Below are positions 44,301-54,314 of a stretch of DNA of 64,000 nt, in pieces. Origin of the DNA: Nematostella vectensis (Eukaryota > Cnidaria > Anthozoa > Actiniaria > Edwardsiidae); NCBI RefSeq assembly GCF_932526225.1, contig NC_064047.1, positions 9,661,994 to 9,725,993 on the forward strand, given 5' to 3'. The translations under genes were made by a program, and so were the position numbers. The notes below the pieces were generated by a model, which ran no database searches, had not been told where the DNA came from, and worked only from the letters and a program-made list of their open reading frames with translations. The first letter of the stretch is position 1. The number at the start of each line of letters is the position of its first letter.

Positions 44301-47300
44301 TATTCACAAGGAATCTCGAGTCCATAGCCACCACCTCTGTTCACCCACTTCCCTTTGACTGCGACTTTCTCACAGTTTGTAGGTCTCTTGAGATATTTGG
44401 TAAACCACGTTGACATCAGTTTGGAAATATGCCTGATAACTTCGTAATCGTCAACTAGAGTATTCGGGTGACCGTCTCCATCCATCACTGTTTTGTCGGC
44501 TTTTTCTCTTACGATTGCAACAGCATTTGGATCCTTTATGTTAGTTGGTTCCCGCATATGTTTGTAAACATCTTTAATGCTGGTTCCAACTCAGTCATGT
44601 ACTCATGATATCCCAACTGAATGCAACTGGGTCAGATTTGTGAGTTTTTGGGTACGGCAACGCACTGCGAGTTTTTGATTCGACTTCCAAAATCGCGCAA
44701 ACGCTTTAATGACGGATATCGACGGAAACGACGCGTGTAACATCACCTTAACGCACTCATTTACTTTACATAACGCAAGCGAAAGTAGCTCATGCCCATA
44801 GAATTGGGCAAAGCCGCAAGAGCCGTATAGGCAAAAACAAACTGACTAGGCGGTTTCAAACATTTCTGGATCAAATTGGAATGCACCAGGCCCCGTCTTA
44901 GGGCTAACATGATTGTTACTGTTGTTTATTATAATAAAAAGTTCTTACGTATAATTACAGCCCGATTTACGCTAATAGCGAAACCTCTATTAAGCGGTCA
45001 ACCTCTATTAAGCGGTCACTAAGCTAAGTCCCGAGGGTGACCGCTTAATAGAGGTTCGACTGTAGCTATTTTATCCATCGAGTTCATTAAGAATTCAATA
45101 TAATCGATTTTGCATATCCAGAAGTCTTTTACTCTACATACTAGGTGTTTTATTATTCCGTGCTTACAGGTTAACGTGCCGTGCCGTGACGTGCAATAAT
45201 GATAACCTGACCCGTGTTAAACACCACCGTGACGTGTTCCATCTTGACACGATACGTTGGTCGTTTTTAACCGTGACGTGTTGTACTGATATGTGTTGTA
45301 TTGTCACGTAAACTGCCACGTACAGTGTCGTGACTTGACGTGCTCCACCCTGACATGTTTTTGTGACATGTTTTTAATGCGTGTTGTGACGTGTACATGG
45401 ACGACGTGGCTGTGTGTGCCTGGTTTGCCATTTTTCATTGTGACACAGTTATCCGTGGCGCTTACTTTGCGTATTTTGCCATGTTACTTATCGTGTTCTG
45501 ACGTCACACTTTACGTGCCTTTGCTAGACGTGACATATCGTGACTCGTTACGTGACGAGGACACCACGTGACGTTATTTTACCAGGATACGTTCGCATCA
45601 AACTGCGCCGCGCCCGGAATGAAAAAATATGGAATATAGTTCTTAACCCGATGGAACGCTCGCGAAAACACCGCGAGCGAAATCTGCGCAAATGTTAATA
45701 CCAAAAAGAAGATTTAGCGTTTCTCTGTACCGTATGTTTCTAAGGATTACGACTCCGCCAAATACTAACGCTGAACTAATTCGTTATGAATCAAACTTCG
45801 AGTCAAATTCCTTTCCGAAAAGATGGTCACTAGAGACTCATTAACACGTGCCTAGCACGTCAAACCCATCCAATCAACACGTGATATTGGCTTCCGATCA
45901 CGTGGACACATCTCCATAGTAACTTCATTTGTAGAAAGTTTCTGATTCCGCTACCATCTGTAAAAAGATATAAAGCTCCCCGGAGCGGAGGCAATCATGA
46001 CTGAAATGGCCGCGTTGTTAACTAGCCATCCTTCCGTGTCGAATATGCCCTCAAAACGTGCAAGCTCATTTCGGTTGCCGGCAATTGCGCCCGCAGTACC
46101 TCAGCAGTCACCTGGCATAGTTCTTCGCAAGTTGGCATCCTGTCAAGTGAAATGTAAGAAATATGTCAATAAGGCCGCGGAAATGTTTTACGCTAAGAAG
46201 AGAATTATACTAATTTGTATCGTAGTAGAGGGGAAATGAACCTTTATAAATGATGAAAAGATCTCTTCAAGTCATGATTTTTCTCTTGCATCGTGATGAA
46301 TACATACAACTTCTGTCTGCGTCAAGGACGCAAGTTTACTGTACTGACTACACGTTTCTAAAGTATAGTTTTGGCCTATCTCTTTATCCGGTGGATTCGA
46401 AAAATAACCGAGTTTTGACCGATCATTTGCCGAATAAATGCCGATAGCTTTGCTTTAGACAGTCTTTGGTTTCTAGGGTTTCTGGAACTGATAACGATAT
46501 TGGCTTCAAAGCGCCAGATTTTTCTTCGATCGCGGATTGATGTGCATGAACACACAACAATAATAATAAAGCGTTTTCAAAAGAGGGAAAGCAAATTGTT
46601 TTTTCTTGCTCCTCGTACCCTTGGTGCCAGGGCAAGTGGTGCCGCTTGTCTTCTCGTCGGCATTCGCTCGCCGCGTTTACGGGTTCACATCGGTATTTGT
46701 TCGCCACGTTTACGGGTGTTCGACGGTGCGATTCATCCCGTCCGAAAACCCCTTACAAAGCTAGAATGTCGAGCACAACGAGAGTCCCAGGTCTGGTTTA
46801 ACCTAGAATATGTTCCTAAAAACATGCTAAAACTCATTTGTCAAGTTTGTGGGTGATGAGAGAGGAGAAGCTAACTTTTCTTGAATTTTCTTTTTTCTCT
46901 TTTTATTGCCTAAAAGTCAGTGCAAAACTGGGGTAAAATAGGAAAAGCTACGGAGTGTTATTGACTTTTTCTTGTCCCCCTGTACCTCGTTATTGCCCTC
47001 TGCTACGCAAGCGATAAAAGAGGAAACGCTGATTGTGCTTTTTTATTTCCCATGTTCCTCAGTACCGCCAAAAAGTCCTCCGCGACAGGCCCTGCACAGC
47101 TCACAGGGTCTCAGGCCGGCTCTGTCGCCAGCGAAAGCGGTGGCGGTCAGCTACGGAGGGAATGGGCCCGAGCCGGTACCCACACCCCCGAAGTCAGCGA
47201 GTCCGCGAAGACGTGCTCCAGAGACGCCCCAGGCCCCCGCAGACACGCAGACACAGGGACAAGAAATGGAGGCTGAGCCCCTTGGAAGAAGTAACAGCGG

Positions 47301-50300
47301 TATGCTCGCGTCGCACAGTTTTAGTCAGCTCCAGCCTCCTAAGCCTCCGCGGTCAGCTATGAACAGCAGGTAGGTTTATGTAAATAAACGTGTGTGAACG
47401 TCACATAGATTGAATATAATTGTTCTGGCTCTCACACATGTTTGATTTAGCCTCCTCCGCAGGGCTCTCTTATGCTCGAAAGAAGGACTTCTGGAATCGT
47501 TTCGTAATGACGCGCATCTTTTTCTACAACAAAGCTTGATCATCCTTAATTGCACGAAACATGTAACAAGGCTACCCTACTCGTTTTTACGCAACAATCC
47601 GTCATTAGAAAAGTAACAGAAGCTAGCCTGAAAACCCCACATTTGTTTTTTTGGTTATCCGCTTAGATATAACACAAGAGCACAAGAGCCGCGGCTCTTA
47701 ACATAGTCTGCTTAGCAGCCTCATTTAGTGTCACACACTAAGCCTACTCTTAACGTGTCGCAAGGAAAACTTAAAACCCCATGCGCAAACAAGGTGCGCA
47801 GTTGACCGTGTCACAGCTCCTTTAAGCTGTTATCTATTTCTCAGGTGCACACTGCTTGGTGACCGTGGCGGTCAAGAGATCTGCTACTTGTGCAACCAAT
47901 GTGCAAAATAGGTGCGCAGTTGACCGTAACACAGCTCCTTTAAGCTGTTATCTATTTCTTAGGTGCACGCTGCATGGCGACCGTGGCGGCCAAGAGCTCT
48001 GCTACTTGTGTCACCAACGCGCTGAGAAGAACGTCCCCGTGTACTTCTCTGAGGAGCGACGGCGTAAAGAGCTTGAGCAGGACCGACTACTGCAGCATTA
48101 CCAGCATCAGAAGGACTCGGAGGCTATAATAATGGAACAGGTATGGGTAGGAAGAACATCACGCCGCAATTACACGCTTCAGGTCAATATACCTAGTCAA
48201 CAACAAAGTCATAGCAGGCATCGCATTATTGAGAGAGGGGGGCACGATATAGAAACATTAAGAAAGCATTTGGAGGGGGGCAAAGCCACGCCCCTACCGA
48301 TCATTTCATTAAAATTTTGAAAATATTTGGGGAGGGACACATGCTCCCAGTGCCCCAAACCCTGCTTAGGCCCTGCACAAAGCATCTTCAATCCCATCGG
48401 CCATTTCAAGCGAGTAAATGAGATACTTTCAATAAATAAAAGGCTTTTATTTTGAAGATTTCTTGAGGACGCCGAGACAGTTGTTGTATTTTCAAGTAAA
48501 AGAAACTAACATGTGAATGGATGATCGTTATTTTTTAAGGGACGTCTGCCCTTAGAGTGATTCATTCAACGATTAAGCCGCAATTTCGCCACCCTAGCAA
48601 ATTGCTAAGTGAGAAAAAATTATTTCCATCGGCTTGTTCAGTAAATCTAATTTATATGTTCGATTAAATTTCATAAATTAACCTTTTTGTTTATATCATT
48701 TTTTTAAAGATTCCCTCAAATAATTTGTCTTCAATAAAAACAAAAACAGGATGATCGAAAGCAATATTTGTGCGCAGCAATTCTTTTAGTAATGCATATC
48801 TGCAGTGCTGTACTTTAACATTACTCTAACACTGAGGTTGTCTTTAGGCCAAAAACATGGAGAACAGACGATATAACCAGAAAGTGGCGGCCTTCAACTT
48901 GGGCGTGTCAGAGGGAATCAAGGTATGGCACCACAGGAATTTACTCATTCTGTTTACTCATTCTCTTTTGTTTTCTTGTCTGATTGCGCCATTTTATTCA
49001 TTATTATTCATTTTATTTTTAATTTGAATTTTCTGCACATTACTTTCAGACTAAGAAATCTACCCGTCCAACCGAATTTTGTGTAAGTATCATTTTCATG
49101 ACTGAATAACTTATTCGATGAAATTATTGCGTCACTTCAATTTTGCGATTTTGAAAATATCGCGAAAGAAAAGTCACGCAAAAATTAATTACGCACAGAT
49201 TCAAAGCGCTTATAGTGCGATTTGTAGCACAGATAAGTCTGGTAACTTATTCTGTTATTTATTAATTTTTTTTTACTACAGAGATCTTACGTCTTCCAAA
49301 ACAGACCGCTGACTCCGCCACGATATATCAAACAAAACGAGTACTCGCAAACGCTAGCAGATCAGGTAACACAACACCGCACGCTAATCTACACACTGGA
49401 CTATTAGATTTGTAACACATTTGCTTTCCTTGTATCATACGATGCAAACAAGAAATTCAGCCACACTAGCTTTGTCAATTCGGCCATTTCGCCAAATTTT
49501 TAGTTGTCACGCGTCACGCCAGTAACGCAATATTGTTTCTAATGTCTCTGTGACATGATCGCCTATATTATGTTTGATGTCACGGTAAATAACATGTCAC
49601 GTCAATGTTTGTCAGGCCAACGCAAAGTAGCACCCCTATGTCTTTGCGTGACGGATTTGATCGCCGTAGTAACGCATTGTATTGTTAAGGTCACTTCGAA
49701 GAGTAACAAGCTGACTCGGTTGAACCGTGAGAAAGAGTTCCTGGAGAGACTGGAGCAAGTCCAGCTTGCCGAAGAGTAAGTATTTGTTATCCAACGCACC
49801 ACGCTTTATTCGGTAACTCATCGCTTCGATCGTCAAGCCCAGAAATCTTGGCTTTGATTTTGTTAAGCCTACTTAAGGCCGCTAGTATATCCCATAATCC
49901 TTTCACTTGGCTATTGGACCCATTGCCTTCTCCTGTTTTCCGTAGGAATCTCTCACCACAGGAAGCCCAATTACCCCAGTTCACTTTACCAAATGCCCTA
50001 AAATCAAGATGTCGTTTGACCTAGGGCCAGGAAATAAAAACGTATCGCATAACCGACGATGATATTACATTAAGACGCACTTTATCTTTATAATGAAATA
50101 TGTCCAACGTTTTTTTTTTCGCCGTATGGTGCAAACAGCAACGTGAATGGACTAATTTGTGCGTTTATCAAACTTTTTGCAAGTCTCACATTTTATTTAG
50201 AAAGATAGAAAAATTGAAACAGAAATACCAGGGATTAGAATATTCCTTTTTGAGATAGACCTCCCCCTTTCTAGGATAAACACCAATAGCATGTGCGTTT

Positions 50301-53300
50301 GTCTTTCTAGTCTAGCTCTTCAAAGGGAGCAGTATATGCGAGAGAAAAAACTCGCCAACGAACTCTACAAAAAGGCACTTGATACACAGGTAAGACTTTT
50401 TCATGCAACTGAGATAGTTTAAAAACATCAGTTAAACCAAGTTTGGAAGAATTTTAAGGAGCTTTGACAGAGTGGAAAAACAGAAAGGATCGCTTGGGAG
50501 AGTGCAAATGTAGTTAAACAAAGATTAGCAGACATTTTAAGGAGCTTTGAGAGAGTGCAAAGCAGTTAAACAAAGATTGGTAGGATTTTTGAGGAGCCTT
50601 GAGGGAGGGCAAAGCAGTTAAACAAAGATTGGTAGAATTTTTAAAGGAGCTTTGAGAGAGGGCAAAGCAGTTAAACAAATATTGGTAGCATTTTTGGGGA
50701 GCTTTCAGAGAGGGCGAAGCAGTTAAACAAAGATTGGAAGCATTTTTGAGGAGCTTTGAGAGAGTTCAAAAACAGTTAAACAAAGATAGTTAGAAGTTTT
50801 ACGGGGCTTTGAGATTGGTAGAGTTTTTATGGAGCTTCGAGAGATTGCAAAATCATTGAACAGAGATTGGTAGTGAAGTTTGAGTCATGGGTACCCTGTT
50901 CATAAGTGGCACAGTTACCCTGTTTGTTGCCAATTTGAAAATCTCTGCATACAGGACATGGTTGTTTTACACGTTTAGCTTGGGAATCCTGTGTCTGTCA
51001 CTAAATCATGCTTATTACATGTGAGGTAGATTGAGATCAGGAACACGATAGAGAGTACACTTCACGCTAACATCAAGCCGCCTTTCGCCCTAATGCGCAT
51101 GTCCATGTCGAGAATGATCACACCATTCGCAGACTCACTCCTCCTCAAGCCCCGAATCCTGATAGGAAGCGAGCCGGGCAGACGGGTTAGTTAGAAAGAT
51201 AAATAGCTAGAGGTCCTGGGAACTACTCGACAGATTTGGCCAAGGACGGGTTAGTTAGATAGATAAATAGCTCGAGGTCCTGGGTTATCGGAACTACTCG
51301 ACATATTTGGTCAAGGACGGGTTAGTTAGTTAGATAACATAGCTAGAGGTCCTGGGTTATCGGAACTACTCGACATATTTGGCCAAGGACGGGTTAGTTA
51401 GATAGATAAATAGCTAGAGGTCCTGGGTTATCGGAACTACTCGACATATTTGGCCAAGGACGGGTTAGTTAGATAGATAACATAGCTAGAGGTCCTGGGT
51501 TATCGGAACTACTCGACATATTTGGCCAAGGAAGGGTTAGTTAGATAGATAACATAGCTATAGAGGTCCCCAGCGAGCGGGAAATCGGAACCACTCGAGA
51601 GACTTGCTCAAGGACGGGTTAGTTAGATAGATAACATAGGTAGGGGTCCCCCTCGCTATTCTCGACAGATTGGTCAGGTTAGGTAATACACGAATGTCTG
51701 CAATTAAGTGATATCCCTTGGTATCGGGCTATCTAGGTAGAGAGTAATCCTTCAGGGTATTGTTTGCACAAACCTGTATAGCTCATGCTAGAAGGGGCTA
51801 AAACGGCCCAAACGCTGACGAATTATAAACAAAAAGCGGTGCATTATATCCCATTAATAACTATCAACACACATATTCTCCCTAGGTACGATTAAAAAAT
51901 ATGCCTATACCCTTTCTCTGATACATTTCCTTATTTTCTTAGGTACGCCTTAAAGCCTCTGCCTATTCCATTTTTCTTATATATTTCCATATTCTCCCTA
52001 GGTACGGTTTAAGCCTCTGCCTATCCCCGCCCTGGAGCCAGACAGTATTGGACCAATATTTGGGATCCATGATGCAACGGAGGAAAAACTTGAAGAACAG
52101 CGTAACCGGAACCGGAAGTTGTACAAGGAACAGCTCGATATGGTGTCCCAGAAAAAGCGTGAGGCTATTCTACGCGACTTGAAAAGCCAGAAGGAAGAGT
52201 CTGACATGCTAGAGCGCACCAAGAGGGAGTAAGTCAACAAACCCTTTATCAACTTAGGGTTTTTGTGGGTGTTATTGTCGGACGAACCACTGAAGAAGGC
52301 AGAGTCCATCTTCATGTTTAAGCCGCATTGTCACCAGTTTACTTCCGGTCGATTACGTTACAATCTCCGATGATTTTTAACGGAAAACGCGAAAAATATT
52401 TCAAAATATTGAAAGCATTGTGTTTATTGGAAGTTTCTTTGAGGATGTGATTTATAATTTCGAGCGGATGGCCTATTTAATATCTTGGATTTTAATAGAT
52501 TCTTTTGTCTTTTAACGGTTGAGGTTTCCGTCTGACCTCCGGAAGTAAACTGGTGACAATGCAGCCTTAACTGCGTGGCAGGCAGCACTGTGCGCCTTAT
52601 ATAGCAGTCCGAAAAAGACCCCGTTTAATGTAAATCCGGAGTAATGCGGGTCGTGTAGCAGCTTTTAGAAGATTTCACCTGATTTTATTGGTACACCACA
52701 GACAAAACAATGGAAAACAATATAACAATGAGGTAATCCAGCCAATCCTGTTAGGCCTTACGAGCGGGCTGCTGCATGACTGAGTAATTCTGCCTATGGC
52801 TGAATTCTGGATAAAGTCGGCCTCAGCTTCCTTCCTTTCCTTTCCTCCTACTATGCGATAAGAGCAGAAACGAAACGCAATTATAAGCAATCACAACAAC
52901 AAAAGAGGCTGATTTTCCTTAGACAGGGCAAGCGTAACATAATTGAGGCTCAGCCACACTCAAGCGTATGTTCACGAAAATCAAGTATTTGCATTATCCT
53001 GTGACTTTTTTCTTTTAAGATTTATACTTCAAGTTTCCTAATCCCCTAAGTGGGGTATTTTCTGGAATCACATATTGCAAATCTAGTTTTACTTAAATTG
53101 CGCTTATTTGAGAAGGCCTACGACGCCGCCATTTTATGTTCCAGTTCAATGCCGAGTCACACAAAGAATCCATTTCTATCGGCTAATTCAAGCGAGTTTC
53201 CAAGATATTTTCAATCAAATATCGTCAAGTTTTCTTGCGAATTAGCCGTTGTATTTTCAACGATAATCAATAACAAAGGAGTGGTTGATGGGCATTCTTT

Positions 53301-53590
53301 AACAGCATTTCACATTATTTTGTAGCATAATCTTGGACCGGACATTGCGTCATCAAGAAATGCTGGACACCCGACGAAAGCTGGAGAACTCCTGGGCCGA
53401 GCACGTGACTCGGAAGAAAGACCGCGAGGAAGAGGAGCGCATGCGAGCCCAGTCCCCCGGGATGCTCATTCACGAGCAGTGTGAAAAGTATCGCCGCTGC
53501 AATCAGTGCAGGCGCAGACCCCATAACTGCGGAGAGTCAAACGTCTGGAGCGAATCACGATACATCCCTGGATCGAGGATCATGGTCTAG
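38326..53590 (+). CDS. CCDC81: Coiled-coil domain-containing protein 81, 15 exons, 714 aa
   Basis: Exons: 38326-38404, 38485-38546, 38688-38844, 41016-41272, 41569-41648, 41847-42022, 47063-47369, 47963-48140, 48848-48922, 49050-49082, 49282-49365, 49690-49775, 50311-50389, 52002-52228, 53326-53590. They total 2145 nt in one frame (human 652 aa). Residues about 20-215 form the paired CCDC81-type HU domains (LDVGNNKYILIQRPVF; VKMKFYKDFLRSMDGSG). A Pro/Ser-rich insert (exon 7) follows, then a CYLCHQR Cys motif, KEFLERLEQVQLAEE coiled coil, PDSIGPIFG, and C-terminal QCEKYRRCNQCRRR with GSRIMV. The human protein is linked to the centrosome and cilia. Intron 2 has a GC donor (AAG|gcaagt). Poly(A) signal AATAAA at 53663-53668. 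Confidence 0.96.
39815..40910. repeat. 33-bp minisatellite in CCDC81 intron 3, about 33 copies
   Basis: The unit is gaaaagtcatgggacactgc plus cccccataggaaa, start-to-start 33 bp with occasional +1 A. It is very homogeneous, so it is recently expanded. Open frames on both strands (SYGGQCPMTFL-type, 11 residues per unit) result from 33 being divisible by three. Repeats are adjacent with no unique spacers, so this is not a CRISPR array. Confidence 0.97.
43013..43145 (+). CDS. Candidate alternative first exon in CCDC81 intron 6 (a)
   Basis: ATG-initiated segment MAAVASLSPNTFARVLNLFE and on to RGILLPT, ending T|gtatgt, a fair donor. It ends in phase 1, the same as CCDC81 exon 6, so it could splice in frame to exon 7 (T|TA gives Leu). 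I do not recognise the peptide. It could also be an orphan small frame of 48 codons. No transcript evidence is available here. Confidence 0.3.
43905..45062. mobile_element. pogo/Tigger-like DNA element, 1158 bp
   Basis: Flanked by TA on both sides. Ends CAGTCGAACCTCTATTAAGC and its complement (ending GGTTCGACTG). Further copies of cctctattaagcgg in direct and inverted orientation occur inside near both ends. CAG...CTG ends, about 22-bp inverted repeats and a TA duplication match Tc1/mariner-superfamily pogo/Tigger elements. No transposase frame remains; a 122-codon minus frame is annotated separately. It lies in CCDC81 intron 6. Confidence 0.85.
44189..44557 (-). CDS. 122-aa frame of unknown function inside the Tigger-like element
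   Basis: Intact frame starting MREPTNIKDPNAVAIVREKA and containing MSTWFTKYLKRPTNCEKVAV and NRGGGYGLEIPCEYIFEGD. The composition is protein-like (balanced, Trp/Gly/Cys present). I see no DDE motif, helix-turn-helix or CENP-B domain, so it does not look like transposase. It may be a captured host exon or a remnant of an element-specific protein. I do not recognise it. Confidence 0.4.
   Translation of the reverse strand: MREPTNIKDPNAVAIVREKADKTVMDGDGHPNTLVDDYEVIRHISKLMSTWFTKYLKRPTNCEKVAVKGKWVNRGGGYGLEIPCEYIFEGDSFSSSWLKRKLVIEEFDATDPHKTTQVSQGD
45170..45575. repeat. acgtg / tgacgtg-rich degenerate repeat
   Basis: Dense degenerate repeats of cgtgacgtgt-like words on both strands over about 400 bp. 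Many match the CRE/E-box cores TGACGTG and CACGTG. No coding capacity is credible. It lies about 420 bp upstream of candidate exon 45997. Confidence 0.7.
45969..45975 (+). promoter_or_regulatory. TATA-like motif before candidate exon 45997
   Basis: TATAAAG lies 21 nt before the ATG at 45997. A start site 30 nt downstream of the box would fall at or just after that ATG, so the second ATG (46006) would then be the initiator, or the motif is chance. Confidence 0.3.
45997..46153 (+). CDS. Candidate alternative first exon in CCDC81 intron 6 (b)
   Basis: ATG-initiated frame MTEMAALLTSHPSVSNMPSK, Pro/Ala/Ser-rich, ending LRKLASCQVK then T|gtaaga, a strong donor. Phase 1 matches CCDC81 exon 7, so splicing would give CQVK-L-PPKSPPRQAL in frame and an isoform lacking the HU domains. 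Support: TATA-like motif just upstream, good donor, matched phase. Against: unspliced, the frame simply runs to a stop at 46239, and no homologue is recognised. Confidence 0.4.
47790..47905 (+). pseudogene. Decoy copy of CCDC81 exon 8 start with its acceptor
   Basis: The roughly 115-bp unit gcgcagttgaccgtgtcaca ... tatttctcag|gtgcacactgcttggtgac is a tandem duplicate of the unit carrying the true exon 8 start (acceptor at 47962). The copy keeps branch/polypyrimidine region and AG, and encodes CTLLGDRGGQEICYLCNQCAK then a TAG. Using this acceptor would truncate the protein; the downstream copy matches the family and stays open. Confidence 0.85.
50440..50880. repeat. 52-53-bp degenerate tandem repeat in CCDC81 intron 13
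   Basis: Units contain aggagctttgagagag and aaagcagttaaacaaagatt; about eight copies with increasing divergence at both edges. Non-coding. Confidence 0.88.
51181..51665. repeat. About 72-bp tandem repeat in CCDC81 intron 13
   Basis: Units contain gacgggttagttagatagat, aaatagctagaggtcctggg and ggaactactcgacatatttg; about seven copies, 64-82 bp apart. Non-coding. Confidence 0.9.
51870..52001 (+). pseudogene. Two decoy copies of the CCDC81 exon 14 acceptor and start
   Basis: Upstream of the true exon start (cctag|gtacggtttaagcctct at 52002) the same motif occurs twice in tandem, about 60 bp apart: ccctag|gtacgattaaaaaat near 51885 and tcttag|gtacgccttaaagcctc near 51943. Both keep a usable AG. 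The first copy meets a stop after about eleven codons; the second continues out of the family frame. Only the third copy encodes the conserved RFKPLPIPALEPDSIGPIFG. Confidence 0.8.
52318..52570 (+). mobile_element. TTAA-type MITE, copy C, complete
   Basis: 253 bp with TTAA at both ends, termini gccgcattgtcaccagttta and ...ggtgacaatgcagcc, interior about 90% like the copy at 13841 by eye. It lies in CCDC81 intron 14. Non-coding. Confidence 0.9.
53110..53290. repeat. Dispersed repeat (catttccatcggctaattca family)
   Basis: Contains gccgccattttatgttcc, agtcacacaaagaatccatt and ctatcggctaattcaagcga. Diverged relatives at about 9300-9350, 48395-48660, 53975-54120 and 57320-57430. No ends or coding sequence could be defined. 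Confidence 0.5.
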
Positions 53591-54314
53591 GAATAACCGC
53601 TGATCTTTTATCATTTTTAAGATAATACAAAAAAAACTGGCACAGACACAGTTGTGCTTTGGAATAAAGCTTTTATTATGAGGATCTAGAACTATATTTT
53701 ATTTGTTGGCACAAGTATTCAACTTGGTCTCAAATAACATTTATCTTGAGAAAGTAGGGGGTAAAATACGAGAGACCAGAACTAAACACCGTGAAATAAG
53801 ATAGATCTTTCAGCTCTTCTCTTTTATCTTTTTGAGTGATAATATAATAGTACCTTCACAATTCTAATATAAGTGTGTGGAAAGTGTGTTATGTCTAACT
53901 TCTCTGCATTTCTAATAAAGATTTTGTAAATATATATAAATTCTTATGTGTCCTTTGTTATTGGGTTTTATCATTTAAACAGCCTCTGACAGCCGCCATT
54001 TTGTCATCCTAGCAAAATACCAAGTGTGAAAAAGCATCCATTTCCATCGGCTGATTTGGGGAAACCAATGCGATAATTTCGATTGTATTTGGTAAATAAA
54101 GTATTCAACTTTAAAATTTACCAGGCGGCTGCGGTTACAAAGCGCGTCGTTTGAAAAGGTGGTAACGCGTAGGGAACCAACCCAGCTTAGGTAGATGCTG
54201 TATTCAACACTAACAAGACATTAGACGTCGTTTCGGAGTAAAATTATCCTATAGCCCGTGGTTTCATCGGTTACAATCCGCCCGAATATATCGGATACGC
54301 GTAATGTCGGCCTG
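53591..54314. other. CCDC81 3' UTR and intergenic DNA
   Basis: After the stop at 53588-53590 an AATAAA lies at 53663-53668. A relative of the catcggctaattca repeat occupies about 53975-54120. No gene seen. Confidence 0.5.

Noticed and set aside
46423..46856. Overlapping 94- and 118-codon frames in CCDC81 intron 6
   Set aside because: No recognisable domain, no phase-compatible donor to exon 7 noticed, and both strands open at the same place.
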